A stretch of 64,000 bases of DNA, taken from NCBI RefSeq assembly GCF_008831285.2, contig NC_045140.1:17606370-17670369 (forward strand), written 5' to 3'. A model generated the notes under the pieces. That model was given only the letters and a program-made list of their open reading frames with translations, had not been told where the DNA came from and did not search any database. This document shows, one piece after another, positions 21,512-33,985 of the stretch. The DNA comes from Nymphaea colorata (lineage: Eukaryota; Streptophyta; Magnoliopsida; Nymphaeales; Nymphaeaceae). Every line of letters begins with the position of its first letter. Within the stretch, counting starts at the first letter, position 1. Made by a program: the position numbers and the translations under genes.

Positions 21512-23327
21512 CTTTACTTTACTGTATCTACTAAAACTGAATGGTTTTCATTTGCCTTGTTTACTTCATTTTGTTAGAATCAAGAAATTTCTCTTCAGAA
21601 AAAAGAGTTTCCAGCGTGCAAGTGAGGGGCACTTAGTGGTTTTACAGTAAGAGACATGGTCGTTCTCCTAGTTTACCCATAGGGCGAAAAAAATGTCCAA
21701 GAAACCGCGCTTCTCACCATGTTATGACCATTTGCATAACCAGAACGTGTTACAGAAAGGCTCTTGTATGTTCAAAAATCTTTTGCAAGATGCAATGCAT
21801 CAGATGATTTTGTCATTCTTAGAAGCTTTTGTGGCTTAAACCCGAAAAATTGGACAGGAAGAACACTGTCTCTTCTTAGAACACACGGTTCAAGCGCACC
21901 ATCTTTTTGTTTTAGAAAACAAAGTTCAACTATAGATATGTTATTCTTGGACCCAACAGCCAGAAGCCGGATATAGCAGCACTATGTTCCTTGCAAGAAG
22001 AGTACGGTGATTTATATGTTCTAAAAATGTGTGTTCCAACGGCACAATATTTTCTTCTATCAAATCAATGCCCTATACCTTGGCAGTTGGTGTTCACCCT
22101 CAATTCAAAAGAAAGCTATGGAGAGACTAGCCAATAAGCAGCTAAATATGACTTACAACCCCATTTTGGTCTCTTATAAGGCAGAGCTCCCTATGCTTCA
22201 TCAGGTTAAAAGTTCATAGGGTTCAATGGACCTTCCTGTAGTGTTTTACACTATTGAGAAGGTGACCAGATAGCAAGTTAAGGTGAACATGGCCAAATCT
22301 CTAACATGGTAATAGTATTTATAATATATTTGAAAAACACAACAGAGAAATTTATAAAAAAAAAAAAAAATTTGTTGTAACACTAATTGCACCCCGCTTG
22401 GATCTGAATCGAAATTCAGATAGGAAAAAAAAATCAGTATTTCAAATTCAACAAAATATGGATCCATATCCCCGTCTGCAACACCAGGCCTATAGTTACA
22501 AAAGAAAAAAAAAAATATCTTGAAGACCTGAAAAAGCAAGCTTTCTCCCCTAATAAAGTGCTCCAACTTTACTTGGGGAGGCCATCCATATTTGGACCAC
22601 AATGTGCACCTTTTTGTAGGGCTCGTGCTCATATAATGATGGGTGCATGTGGGTCAGTGCAGTTTAGTTACTGACCCAGCAGACCACACTGCAATCTGCT
22701 GCTAGGCTTTACAAGTGATGCAGGTAAAGCACATGAAGGGCGTTTTAGAATCGAGATCATGTTTGCTGTAAGGTTTTAGTTTGAAACGGGGCGATAATAA
22801 ACCATGGTCATGATGAGTGGAGGAAACCCATTATCCGATATCCGACTGAAGGCCGAAGTCCCCATTCAATTTCTCTCGTCCACTTAATACATAAGGTTTG
22901 CTTTTAGTGTCTCGAGATGCAACTCTAAATCACTTATCCAATGACATAGTCTTCACATCATACATGATAAAACGCGGGGAGTTGGAGAACGAGATCGTCC
23001 AAACTCGAGAACTACAAAGTTCTCCATGCCACAAAGGTGCCCACTTTCTCTCGATTGATTAACTAATTTGACGTCAACACGACATTCTCTAATAGTTTTC
23101 TTCCATGTTCAAAAAATGGGGAAACTAATGGAAAGGTCTTTGTGACAATAAAAAAAATATTTAAGCTTTAAAAAATAATTAAACTTTTGACATTTTTTTT
23201 TATCATCCAGAGGTTGGGATATGATGACTTTTTGGGTTCATTGTTGGGAAATGGGTGATGAATGGTTTGACCATCAATGTGAAGAAACATGACTATATTG
23301 TATCTCGAATTAATCATGGAAAAGGGT

Positions 23328-23353
23328 TATATATATATATATATATATATATA
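23328..23353. repeat. TA microsatellite
   Basis: Thirteen TA units. Confidence 0.95.
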
Positions 23354-25331
23354 GATCAAGGGGACATAATTTTTTGGCTAACTTCTGATAACTTTTAGAA
23401 GAACATCAAATTTTGATCATGAATGCAACAATTGGCGTTTCTAAGAGTAGGTGCACCAAACTTTAGTGTCTAAATGTAAACATTTTAAATTGGGTGGTCA
23501 TTCATAATTTCCACAAACATGGGGTGTCTTTTTAAATTTTTTCTTTCTTTTCGCAATTTATACCACAAATGTAGGCGCCAATTTGTAGAACACTAAAAAC
23601 AATTTGCCTTTGTCTTTTTAATTGGTTAACGTAGAGAATGGGTCCATTTTCTTGGGAGTCATTCATTTGAGTAGAAGTGACGTTAATCTGGACTCAGAAT
23701 GGATTTGCATCTTTCAAGACCTAGAGGGTTGGTGGATAGTAAATGGTCCACTCTCTCCTTGGATCTTGGTTCAAATCGCGCTGGTTTCTAGACTTGTGCC
23801 TTCGTGATAACTAACATTAACATGCATCGGCACATGGGTGGGCACATGCACACACACACTAGTCCAATGTAGACACATGCCATGGAATTAGTAGATACAA
23901 ATGTCTGGTGCAATTTGTAGTTGAGGGGTACTATTATTAAATTTTATATTTTAAAGTAAAACATTAAAAAAATGAAATATCAATTCTGGGTCTGATTATC
24001 CATTTATATATGTGTTATGTCTAATAGATATTAACGATTTATAAGCATATGAAATAATGGTTCAAGTACAGTTGAATGCTTGAAATGAGTTCTTCTTTTT
24101 GCACATGCACACCGGCACCGGAGGATGGGTCAGAAAGGAGGAACCTTGTCACTTTTCTCTGACAATGTTTTCTCGTGTATCCATCCACGGCGACACTGAG
24201 ACAAATGTTTCAATGGAAAAGAAGTCCATTCCCTTTTCCCTGAGATCATTAAGTTTACTGGTCTAGGAAAGTGGTGACATGTCCAATCTCATACATGGAC
24301 CCGGGCTTCATTGCTCGGGGACCGATTAGATGAACTGCACCATCTTAACCATTAGTTTCTATGTATGAATCAATATTTGATTTTCAATGTCGCACTTGGG
24401 TAATCCAAGTCCAAACCATTTTCATCTCTGTAACTTTTCCTGATTTGGATCTTAAAATTTAACGGGATGCAGTACTTGGATAAGGTTTGGTAGTTGAAAA
24501 TTCCACATCTTTAGTAAAGACTTTGATGTTAAGGTCCTTGATTTAGATCCTTGGTTTCCTGACCTCTCTCCCCACTCCATGGATGAAGGTGGGCCCTTGT
24601 TAAGACATTACCTTGGATTTAAGATTCAGGGTAATCCAAAGGCCCTCAATGAGATCAGATCAATCCAAATAAGGGACACCCAAATTTATTTATTAACATC
24701 ATTCATTCTCTAGGAATAAAACTAATAAGAATCAAAACTATAAGATACCATCGCTTTTTCCTATGAGGTTGGCACAACGATTGAGGCAAAGGCTAGTAGG
24801 TGATCAATTTCAATTTCAAACTTTTATGTAAGTTGAAATATAACAAGAATGTTACCTCAAGACATCAAAAGCAGTTCAGTAGTTGAGAAGAATAATTTTC
24901 TTAGGTGAAGAACTCAAAACCGCAGAGGTGAAGAACTCAAAAGTTATCTGCAATACAGATCATCAGCCGCTCCTTCTGCAAAAACATGATGGTCAATCAT
25001 GCTGCAAAGCTCACAATCATCTCTTGTCGAACACCGTTGATCCTAGAGATGGACGGCGGATGCTGCACGTCACAAAAGCAGGACGAGGTTGACCTCCTCA
25101 AGTTCTGCGAAAGCCAATAATTAAAAATCGCATGCTCCCTCTCTCTCTCTCTTGAATGAAAAAGCAACTCTAGCCAACCCAGCTTCATAAATATGTCTCC
25201 CACTGTTCTCACGCTTTAACCGTGACATCTTCATTACACACATGTGCACGCGATATATATATAATCTTTCTCCTGAGAAGAGGTTCATCCTGCATTGCTA
25301 TAAATTCAGGCTCAAGAAAAGCAAGAGGACG

Positions 25332-25823
25332 ATGGAGATGGAGACGGAGACAAAGATGAAGATAGGAAACGCAGAGGAAGAGCAGTGCCGCCGAGTCTGC
25401 CACCGGCAAGAGCAATATCGCCACCTTACAAGGACTGCATTGTTAGCAATGATCATTTCGCTGCTGCTGGTAGCCATCCGCCACCTCCTCTTCCTGTTGC
25501 TCCTGCAGAGGCAGCGGCCCCCGATGGCGCCGCCCATACTGTTCCTGCTGCTGCATGTCATCGTAGGTTCCATCCTCATCACCTCCATGAACACGCCGCA
25601 GATCGACCAGAAGAAGCAAAGGAAGACGAAGTCCAAGCCCGTGCCGGAAGTGCGGGAAAGGTGCAAATCCGACGAAGGCAGCGGCGACGGCGACGGCGAT
25701 GACGATCTGCAGGTGTCGGCAGAGGAGGTGAACGCGAAGGTGGAGGCGTTTATAGCGAATTTCAGGAGACAGTTGGTAATGCAGAGGAGAGTGCACTCCT
25801 TGAGGAAACAGCATGGGTTGTGA
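25332..25823 (+). CDS. Two-helix membrane protein with C-terminal DUF761 motif
   Basis: A 163-residue intronless ORF. The ATG at 25332 opens MEMETETKMK; the longer frame to 25242 begins upstream of likely promoter sequence and is not used. Residues 1-35 are charged. Two hydrophobic helices (about 36-58 and 66-86) are separated by a short Arg/Pro loop. A Lys-rich stretch and an acidic SDEGSGDGDGDDD run follow, and residues 130-152 carry EEVNAKVEAFIANFRRQL, a clear DUF761 motif (N-x-x-x-EAFI-x-x-FR-x-QL). DUF761 proteins are plant-specific, often small with N-terminal helices, and mostly uncharacterised; some are called cotton-fibre-expressed proteins. The location is presumably a membrane. A 240-codon frame on the opposite strand is a shadow of its GC-rich codons. 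Confidence 0.8.
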   Translation: MEMETETKMKIGNAEEEQCRRVCHRQEQYRHLTRTALLAMIISLLLVAIRHLLFLLLLQRQRPPMAPPILFLLLHVIVGSILITSMNTPQIDQKKQRKTKSKPVPEVRERCKSDEGSGDGDGDDDLQVSAEEVNAKVEAFIANFRRQLVMQRRVHSLRKQHGL

Positions 25824-25937
25824 TGAAAGCGTTGAACGTTTAGTTGTGGTGCTGATCTTAACATCCTTTTTCTGGTATGTATTAGAGAAGATCTGGAGCA
25901 CTTGATTTGCCTATTAATTGGACCTAACTCTCGTGTT

Positions 25938-25943
25938 AATAAA
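25938..25943 (+). terminator. Polyadenylation signal of the DUF761 gene
   Basis: AATAAA within AATAAAATAAA, 115 bases after the stop codon. Confidence 0.6.
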
Positions 25944-26385
25944 ATAAAATGTTTCTGCAAAGTGCATTCCATGGCGGTTTCTCTGGTATCATGAGAAGAA
26001 AAGATGAACACCACAACCAAGTTTGCAAAGGTTTAATTGGTGAATCAATGGAACTCCACAGTTAGTTTCAGGAAGAGCTCAGTGGATCTGGTAAGGCTGA
26101 GTTCTGGACTTGAGGCTTTAAGGCTTCCAAGTTGCAAGCAGCAGCCATGGTGGGTCTTTACGATATTGATCAGACTGTAGCTTGGCTAAAATCGTTAGGC
26201 AAGACAGAGTTTAGACGAAGTGAGCAACTCCCTTACGATTTACGAGCCTTACTGGGAAGCAAAATCCATATTGAAAATTTCGAAGGCCATTTTCAAGTAG
26301 ACTACATATTATATTAAGGCAATACTCCCCATGAAAAAGAGTTGATAATTATGCAATATAAAATTCGTTCTCCTTATGTGTGCTT

Positions 26386-26402
26386 GAGAGAGAGAGAGAG
26401 AG
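26386..26402. repeat. GA microsatellite
   Basis: Uninterrupted GA dinucleotides. Confidence 0.95.
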
Positions 26403-26933
26403 CATACTTGTTATGAAGGTGGGACTATTCTGCAAGGTGAAATTACCCACTGCTAAAAGGATCTATCTTAAGTCATATGGGTATGTGAGATCTTGGGTAT
26501 GGCTACACGGTTCATGGGGTCAAGTTGGGTAGTGTTGTATTTTATAAATTAAAAATGTATATTATTATATATCTAATATATATATTTACATATACACTCT
26601 ACCATACCTTGTATTGTATCCAAATTTTCTAAGATTGTTGCACCTAGCATCCACTTTATGTATCCGTACTCGAACCCATAGTCATATTCATGTGACTTAG
26701 ACTTTATCAAAGAATGCACTCGACAAACATCACCTCATACATGAATATACTAAGACATTTTACAAATCTGAACAATATTTCAGTGTCAAACCTCAAAAAG
26801 TCTTTTTTGCTTGACAAAACATTTTTTATCTAACGCACCATCACACAAACATCTGAGACCCACATGCTGAATTTGAAATTATTCCTTCCTCTTCACAATG
26901 ATCGACTACACAAGCAGAGTGGAGGGTTCTGAG

Positions 26934-26936
<3 letters not shown>

Positions 26937-26969
<33 letters not shown>
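26937..26969. repeat. TC microsatellite
   Basis: Sixteen TC units. Confidence 0.95.
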
Positions 26970-26970
<1 letters not shown>

Positions 26971-27963
26971 ATGTGTTTAATAATACTAATTTGCTACAAG
27001 TCAAATCATTCTTTAGATTGCAGAATAAGTATTTGTGATAATTTACTTTAAAGAGTTCGCTTTTGTTCCTAACCCAACTTGGGTAGGAGATACCTGCCTC
27101 TCTTTTGCACCGGATCAACGACACTCCTCCTTGACAGCCAGAAGGCAGTGAGTTGGACTCAGTAAAGAAATTCAAATACGATGCTATTTTGAATCTGATC
27201 ATGGATTTGGTATGCATTTCTATAATTGAATTGGAATTTGAGTCCCACCCATTTGGGATTGAGATCCAATGAAGATCTTACTCTGTCACATATAAAGTTC
27301 TCCAGTCGGATCTGAACTTGGATTCAAAAAATAGCGTTTCAAATGGGATGTGATTGCATTGGGCCTCATTGAATCAAATTCGGTGAAGAATGGATCTAAC
27401 TGTGCTTGCTGTTGCAAATTGGGTTCGATTTTGTTCTGTATCGGCCGGTAGGTGGTGGAACTCCCACTTTGTTCTGTCTCTCTGTCAGCGTCCGGGAATT
27501 GCTGGTTGCCCAGGAATCCGGCAGTCAGCCAGCAACAGCCAAAACATCCATGAAATCCTCCCTCAACTCCCACCAGTCCGCAGCCTTCCAGGATTCCCGT
27601 GATTGGACTGAAAGTCACGTGAAGAGTTTGACCGTGTGTTGGGTTGCAGTTTCCCCTTGAAGCCACTGATCAGAAGCGAGCATCCCCTTCAATTCCCCCA
27701 CTCAATTTCAACCTGAATTGGCTTTGTTCAAGTATTCAACGAATCCCCATGAGCCCCCCCTTCACAGGCTCGTCGTCGTCCTCATCATCCGGTCTCTGCC
27801 CACCTGCACCATCATCAAAATACTGTAATCTTGTCGTGAATCTCTTAACTGCTGAGAAATTTGGGTATCTTCAAGATATTTTGAAAATATCATAATTTGT
27901 ATTGCAACAATAGCAACCGAAACAGTTTTTTTTTTTCCTTTCTATATTATTTATGATTTTGAT

Positions 27964-27994
27964 GGTGTTTTTGTTTTACATTGACAAAAACACC
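27964..27994. repeat. Perfect 11-bp hairpin
   Basis: GGTGTTTTTGT (27964-27974) pairs exactly with ACAAAAACACC (27984-27994) around a 9-base loop. The GGTGTTTTT core also forms the arms of the inverted repeat at 10180-10241. Confidence 0.75.
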
Positions 27995-30900
27995 AACTTT
28001 TCCAAGGGAAATCATTTTGCAGAGATAAACGAGGAAGAAAGTTGTGAAAGCTAAAAGATCAGTGATTAATTGGTGCCTATTTGGTGGAAGCAGAGCTTAA
28101 TGTCAACTTTAGGGTTTTGAAATCTTGAATTTTTGGTTAAGACGTTGGATTTTAAGATCTTTCTTTTCTTACTAATTCTTCCCCTCGTTGTTGGTCTTTC
28201 CTAATGCTTCTTTACCTTCTCGTCGAGCACTCCCAGGGAAGCGACACAAAAGTCAATCTTGAGGTGCTGATCTTACAGGATTAGTATCTCATTGAGTTGC
28301 TCTTAAATGGTGCTTCTCTACTAGGACTGCAATTTGATTGAATAGGATACAGCAAAATGTAGTCCTCGACTGCACTAGAAAATGACAAACTCTTCAAACC
28401 AGATCTGAACCAAGTGCACCTCCACAACCAAACAGCACATTCAAGGAGTCCCAATTTCAAATCCCGTGGTCATTGTATATGGTGGTAAGCGCATAAGAAT
28501 GCACCTTAGATCCAGCTAACCCTGAAGCAAGCCAAAACCTTCAAAGTAAAAAGATATTGTCTTTGATCGTTTAGGCCGTACGCAATTTTTCTAAGTAAAC
28601 ATTTTTGAAAAAAGAAAGCGTACGATGGCGCTAAAAAGTGACTTACAATTAGAATCTGCAGGCCTATGCCAATAGGAAGCAAGGATATAAGGGTAGGCTT
28701 GCACGAAAACGGCATTCTGCTGCTCGCAATGTTGAATGAAAAGAGACTGCATTGTAATGGGAGAATGACAGAAAATCTCATTAATCCAACAAAGATCGCG
28801 GGAAATTTTCACCCAGTTACATACGCGTTACTGTATTATAGACAGATGCAGAATCTGGCATCTACGTATCCAAGAAATGTGCAGCAACTGAACCTGAAGT
28901 CGGAAGAACTTCATAGTAAAGCATTCAGAGGTATGGTTGAAAGGAAAAGGGAAGCATACATCGGCGAATAGTAGAAACTGGAGTTCCAAGCAAGGCGCTG
29001 CGAATAGCAAATTTCTTTATTGGCGTCTAAATAAGTTTTGAGAGAGCAACAGTTTAAACCAGAAAAAGGAGCAAGGCCTGAGCCAACTGGTTTCTTAATT
29101 ACCCCGTAAAATGCGAAAGAGACTAACTGGCTTTCTTTCAGTGTCTTCTGATATGCTTTTTTGATAAGCCAGTTACCGTTTCATGGTTAAAGAAGCATGC
29201 GTTCAGTGGAGAAAACTTCCACAAAAGCGACCCAGGAGAATAGACCCCTGAACTGAACGGGCTTCATATGCCCTTATTTTACCATCTGTTATACTAACAC
29301 GATGGGATTAACGCAACATCCACCGATTGATACAAGAGAATTTTCATACAAGATCTTCCATTCTACCTTGTGTTTCATCCATTTGTATAATAATCACATA
29401 TTCAGAAGAACAGCACACCAAAGTGTTATGTTAAGTGGAAAACTTCCGAACTTAAGTTGCACGGATTATTGAACTTATCCAACCAAGAAATTATCGGTAA
29501 CTCTTGTAACAGAATAAGAAGACTGAACCAAGTATTGTACTTCATCTTATAAAAGCTTGCCAAAAATTCCGAAGAAAAAAAGACAATCCACAAAATGTGA
29601 ATTTTTCTACAAACCAAATTTTTGACACTTTAATGTATAAATCTAGAATATCGTCACATTAAGGATAGAACACAATGGCCACTAGAAGTCGCCAGCAAAA
29701 TGACAATGTACCACATGCTGAAAGGGCCACAGAATTTTTCAGCATGTGCACCCTCTTTCGAGGGCATGTGCTATGTCCAAAAAATCAGCTGAAAGTGCAG
29801 TTTTCATTAGAAAAATTACAAAACTTTTGGTTTTATATGTAACTTGTACAATCCAATTTGAAGGCCCATGAACAATTTCTGCTGCAAAAAAGAATTCGGC
29901 AAATGGATATGATGTGAGAATGCTGGGGTGCAACATGGTAAATCAAATTTTTAGAGGAGAATGAACCCTATGAAATGCAGTGAAAAGATCAGAACAGCTC
30001 AAGCCAACAACTTGCCAATACATTCTACTCACAACAATTATCTTTAACACATAGAGAGGTCCAACCCTTCTCGAGGAGCCAGGGAATGCTAGAACAGGCA
30101 GGATAGAATACGCATATCGCATATACTGCAACAGAATCAAAATACAGAACATAGACTACATGAACACTGATTTTGACCAATGATTAGTCAACCCTTTTAT
30201 ACTGTCCTCACAAACAAGCTACCTTCCATTGTTTTTCCTACCATATAGCCTCATGAGTTGCAGCAAAGGGACTTTATTACTTTGCATTCAAAAATGCATG
30301 GAAATATGTTAAAATGTTCCACAGAGGATTGTGCTTTCTATAACCAGTTAAATAAATCTTATATTCACATAAATTTGAGGTAATAAGAAAAAATGAGAAA
30401 TGCATCAGTTTTCTTTTTTAATTTCAAAAATAAAATTTTCCGTTTATGACTTCATTTGCTTGTACAGGATGACCAATCCTGCCATGGTTTCAGGCAGCTC
30501 TCACCTTTTCCTGATGAAGTTCACAGTTGTCCTCTAAGCATAATAAGAAAAAAAAATCCCAACAGATCACTCTATTATTTCATGCATTAAGAGCTGCTTT
30601 CCGGGAATGGAACACTATTTCTGTGAGGATTTCATTTATTTATCCTACAATTTGTACACAACTTCAAACAAGAGCCTAGAAAAAAAAACAAATTTAAAAG
30701 GGATTGTGCTTCCCTTACTCGACTCGCCATGCTTATCCATTCATCAACACTTTCTACTATTTCTTTTTTGTCCTATTAAGTCAGAAGACTCAGAACCAAT
30801 AACCTTTTTATGCCTGGTAATTTTTATGCTACGCAGAATCTGAGGTTCTGAGCAACTTTTGTTCATCAGGCTTTCTTCCTAACCACATTCCGTAGTTTAT

Positions 30901-32170
30901 GAGCCAACAAAACAAGCTTCCCTAATCCCCTGCAGTGTCTCCTAAATTCCTAATCCGCTAATCTCCCTTTAGAGTCAAGTCCGTAACAAAATGTTTATGC
31001 AGTCAAAAATTTGATCTTATAATGAATAACGCATCAATTGAGGGGAACAAGAATTTAATAAAGTTAACAGAAAAAAAGGAACTCCGTGTCAATGATCCAA
31101 TATGCATATCCCTTTGTCTCGAAGTTCTTTGCTTACAGTACTGCAGTGTATATATGCTCCGAGCAGCATGTTCATAGTTTCAATATCTAGTCATTTTCAG
31201 TGACAGCATGGCACAAATACACATGCCGAGTGTTCTTTTCCTCACAAGATCTTTCATGATCAACCATCCATGCAGCCATGCATGCAACAGTTGCCAGTAG
31301 CATGTCCTTGTAATAACCACCAAGTCCTGCCCGAGCTAGACAGAGACAGCTCTTTGCTTAAATAGCCTGAGCAGATACTAGACGAAAAATGAACCTTAAA
31401 ACGTATAAACCAGTAAGCATTTTGTGCATGGTCAAAGTGCAGAATGCTTTAACGGTTTAACCACAAAAAATTTACCAAATAACCATGTGGCATCAACCAA
31501 AATCTCTGAATCTCATTAGGCAGACAATTAGACTATCCTTTCAGCTGATGCCACACATATTTGGTTTAATACAAAACTCATTCACATCCAAAATGAAACT
31601 CTGGTCAACCTTTGGAAAATGATAACCTGATCATGTTAAAACTGGAAAGGGGATAGCTATAACTCCTCTCTCTTGTGTATAATTCTACTCAATGGTTCAA
31701 GTTCAAACTGAATTCAAACATTTAACTAGTCATTACTCAAATGGATAATAAAACAAAATGGAAAAGCATAGGCCATCCAATGCCAGGTAAGACAATATAT
31801 CTCACAGGAAAATAACTGGACAGGATCTGCATAATGTTCTGCGTGAAGGATAGAATGAACAAATAACAAATAGCCAGCTTAAGAGTAATAATGGAAGACT
31901 AAACAGCCCAAGAAAATTATTCTGACAACCACCCACTGTGAGATTTCTTTGTCACGGACCCCAAGAAACTCATGAAAATTAAAAAGGTTCATAATCTTAC
32001 AAAGGAAAGTAATTTGATACAAAATACATTAATTCCAGGAGAATGGAGCGCATCTTGAAGATTACACAAAAATCTAAAACATACCATGATACAACATGAT
32101 GCTGAAGTGAAGGGCAGAGGAACTCATTTCCCGAGGATGATCGTCAGTTTCTTCACTTGCTTGAGTAAGT

Positions 32171-33985
32171 TCATTCAAGGCGGTCCTCATCTTCCTTGTT
32201 TACTACCATAGGAAACTCATCAAAATGCTCAGAGAAATCATACGACTCGCCAATGTTCTTGAGCAACTGATAGACTTGATACATGGACGCTCTCTCTTTT
32301 GGTCTTGGTGACACACAAGCAAATGCTATCCTAAGGAACTGCAAGATCTCTTCATCGTTACCTTTGTCGCACAGACACTTATCAATGGCGTCCTTAAGGT
32401 GGCCGGCAGCGGAAAGGTGGTTCACCCAATCAACCAAGTTCCCTTTGAATCCTTCATCTGCATTTGACACATCCAGGGGCTTCTGCCCTGTCACCAGTTC
32501 CAACAGCAGTACTCCGAACCCATACACATCCCCTTTAAATGAAGCAACCAATGTGCTCGAATACTCAGGCGCTATATACCCAAAATCGCCAAAATTGCCA
32601 TCGATGAACGTACTAAGGTTATTATCAGAAGAACCTAGCAATCTGGCGAGTCCGAAATCCATGATCCGCGCTTCATAGTCCTCGTTTAAGAGCACAGTTG
32701 TAGCACTGATGTTCTGGTGAATGAATGCTGGTTGGCAGCCATGATGAAGCCAAGCAAGCCCCCTCGCTGCCCCGATGCCAATCTTCAACCTCGTAGCCCA
32801 ATCGACCTCACTCGGCCGCATAGGGCCATTCCCATGCAGCAGAGACCACATTGTCCCGTTGGCCATGTGTTTGTACACCAAAAGCCTCTCTTCCTCAACG
32901 ATGCAGTAGCCCAACAATGGCACCAAATTGGGGTGCCTGAGCTGACCAAGCCTAGCCATCTCAGCCCGGAATTGCTTCTCCGACAATCGGCAATTCGGAA
33001 GACGTTTGATTGCCAATGCCGACCCATCATACAGCAACGCCCGATAGGTGGTACCGGTTCGATTCGACAAGATGATATTTTCGGGATCGAAATTGTTGGT
33101 GGCCGCCATTAAATCCGCCAATTTGATCTTGACGATGGGCTTCTGAAACATGAAAACATGGACCAATTTGTGTGCTCTCAATCGATCCACCCATCCGTCG
33201 CCACTGCCGTCGACCTCACCGTGACCTCCCTTCCTGCCGCCGAAGTACCACCAACGGATGAAGAAGCCGAACAGCAGCGAGACGAAGGCGCCGAAGACTC
33301 CAGCGGCGATGATGATGATCATGCTAGTTCTTCCCAGCCCCCCGCATTTCGATCCGAGCGGGTCGCCGCAGAGCTTGCTGTTGCCGCTAAACCAAGACGA
33401 ATCGAATCCGGCAAAGGTCGAGGGGATCGAGCCAGAGAGCATGTTATTCGCGACAGAGAACTTCTTCAGCCGGTTGAGTTGGGATAATTGGCTGGGGATG
33501 GAGCCCGTGAGCTGGTTGTCGCTGAGCATGAGGGCGTTGAGGAAGTGGCAGTCGGCGAGCTCCGGCGGGATGGGGCCGGAGAAGCGGTTATTGGATAGGT
33601 CGAGGGTGACAAGGTAGGGAAGCCACTTGCAGACGCCGGCTGGTATGGCGCCAGAGAACTGGTTGTTGGAGAGGTCAAGGGATGTCATGCTAGAGCAGTA
33701 TTGAAGAGAGTCCGGTATGCTGCCGGAGAGCTTCATACCGGAGAGGCGAAGCTCGAGGACCCGATTCTCGCGACTGTTCCAGCACCCGACTCCGTTAAAG
33801 TTGCAGATAAATCCGACCGACGAGTTGGCGAAAGTCCAGCTGTTCAGGTTCCCGTCAGGATCCGATAGCGCTTGACTAAGCCCCTTGAGGCAGCGGACAT
33901 CATCCTCTGCGCTGAATACATGAAGGAGCATAGGCGAGGCAAGGAGAAAGACGAGAGATACACGGAAAATTAGGGTATTTTCCAT
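32171..33985 (-). CDS. BIR2/BIR3-like LRR receptor pseudokinase
   Basis: A 604-residue intronless gene. Signal peptide about 1-26; an LRR N-cap with CNFNGVGCW (61-69); about five leucine-rich repeats (75-200); transmembrane helix about 221-245; kinase-like domain about 300-580. The short ectodomain, KPIVKIKLADLMAATNNF linker and LLELVTGQKPL segment are typical of the BAK1-interacting receptor-like (BIR) family, whose members sequester or modulate BAK1/SERK co-receptors at the plasma membrane in immunity and brassinosteroid signalling. The kinase is probably inactive: the glycine-rich loop has become NRTGTTYRA and the catalytic HRD is HQN (423-425), although Lys327 of AIK and DFG (443-445) remain. 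The N-terminal SAEDD after the signal peptide also fits the family. It cannot be assigned to BIR2 versus BIR3 from the motifs. The gene is transcribed divergently from SIK1. Confidence 0.93.
   Translation of the reverse strand: MENTLIFRVSLVFLLASPMLLHVFSAEDDVRCLKGLSQALSDPDGNLNSWTFANSSVGFICNFNGVGCWNSRENRVLELRLSGMKLSGSIPDSLQYCSSMTSLDLSNNQFSGAIPAGVCKWLPYLVTLDLSNNRFSGPIPPELADCHFLNALMLSDNQLTGSIPSQLSQLNRLKKFSVANNMLSGSIPSTFAGFDSSWFSGNSKLCGDPLGSKCGGLGRTSMIIIIAAGVFGAFVSLLFGFFIRWWYFGGRKGGHGEVDGSGDGWVDRLRAHKLVHVFMFQKPIVKIKLADLMAATNNFDPENIILSNRTGTTYRALLYDGSALAIKRLPNCRLSEKQFRAEMARLGQLRHPNLVPLLGYCIVEEERLLVYKHMANGTMWSLLHGNGPMRPSEVDWATRLKIGIGAARGLAWLHHGCQPAFIHQNISATTVLLNEDYEARIMDFGLARLLGSSDNNLSTFIDGNFGDFGYIAPEYSSTLVASFKGDVYGFGVLLLELVTGQKPLDVSNADEGFKGNLVDWVNHLSAAGHLKDAIDKCLCDKGNDEEILQFLRIAFACVSPRPKERASMYQVYQLLKNIGESYDFSEHFDEFPMVVNKEDEDRLE

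Larger units (their letters stand above)
19210..25331. other. Intergenic, about 6 kb without a recognised gene
   Basis: AT-rich. ATG frames at 19636-19899 (87 codons), 20932-21150 (72) and 21219-21650 (143) resemble nothing known and have no visible promoter or conserved motif, so they are not called. Contents include a diverged direct repeat (21338-21511), a TA microsatellite (23328-23353), a SINE-like patch near 23715-23830 and another near 24770-24840. A TA-rich word at about 25252-25263 could be the TATA element of the gene at 25332. Confidence 0.5.
25944..32170. other. Intergenic, about 6 kb without a recognised gene
   Basis: It contains GA/TC microsatellites (26386-26402, 26937-26969), dispersed-repeat patches with GAATCTGA and GGATCTGAAC words (27160-27380), a perfect hairpin (27964-27994) and long stretches with no motif. 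Region 27390-27660 is open in several frames on both strands without resembling a protein. A minus-strand frame at 29943-30152 follows a good splice-acceptor-like TTCTGTTGCAG but has no recognisable partner exon. 31900-32170 should hold the 3' UTR of the minus-strand receptor gene. Confidence 0.5.

Noticed and set aside
21219-21650. 143-codon ATG frame
   Set aside because: It spans a diverged DNA direct repeat and a poly-T run; no protein motif.
24288-24318. GGACCCGGGCTTCATTGC, reminiscent of miR165/166
   Set aside because: It needs an indel to align, differs at the 3' end, and no complementary arm forms a hairpin nearby.
25298-26020. 240-codon antisense frame
   Set aside because: Shadow of the DUF761 gene; no motif on this strand.
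27286-27666. 126-codon minus-strand frame and overlapping plus-strand frames
   Set aside because: It starts with GTG, several frames are equally open, and no family matches.
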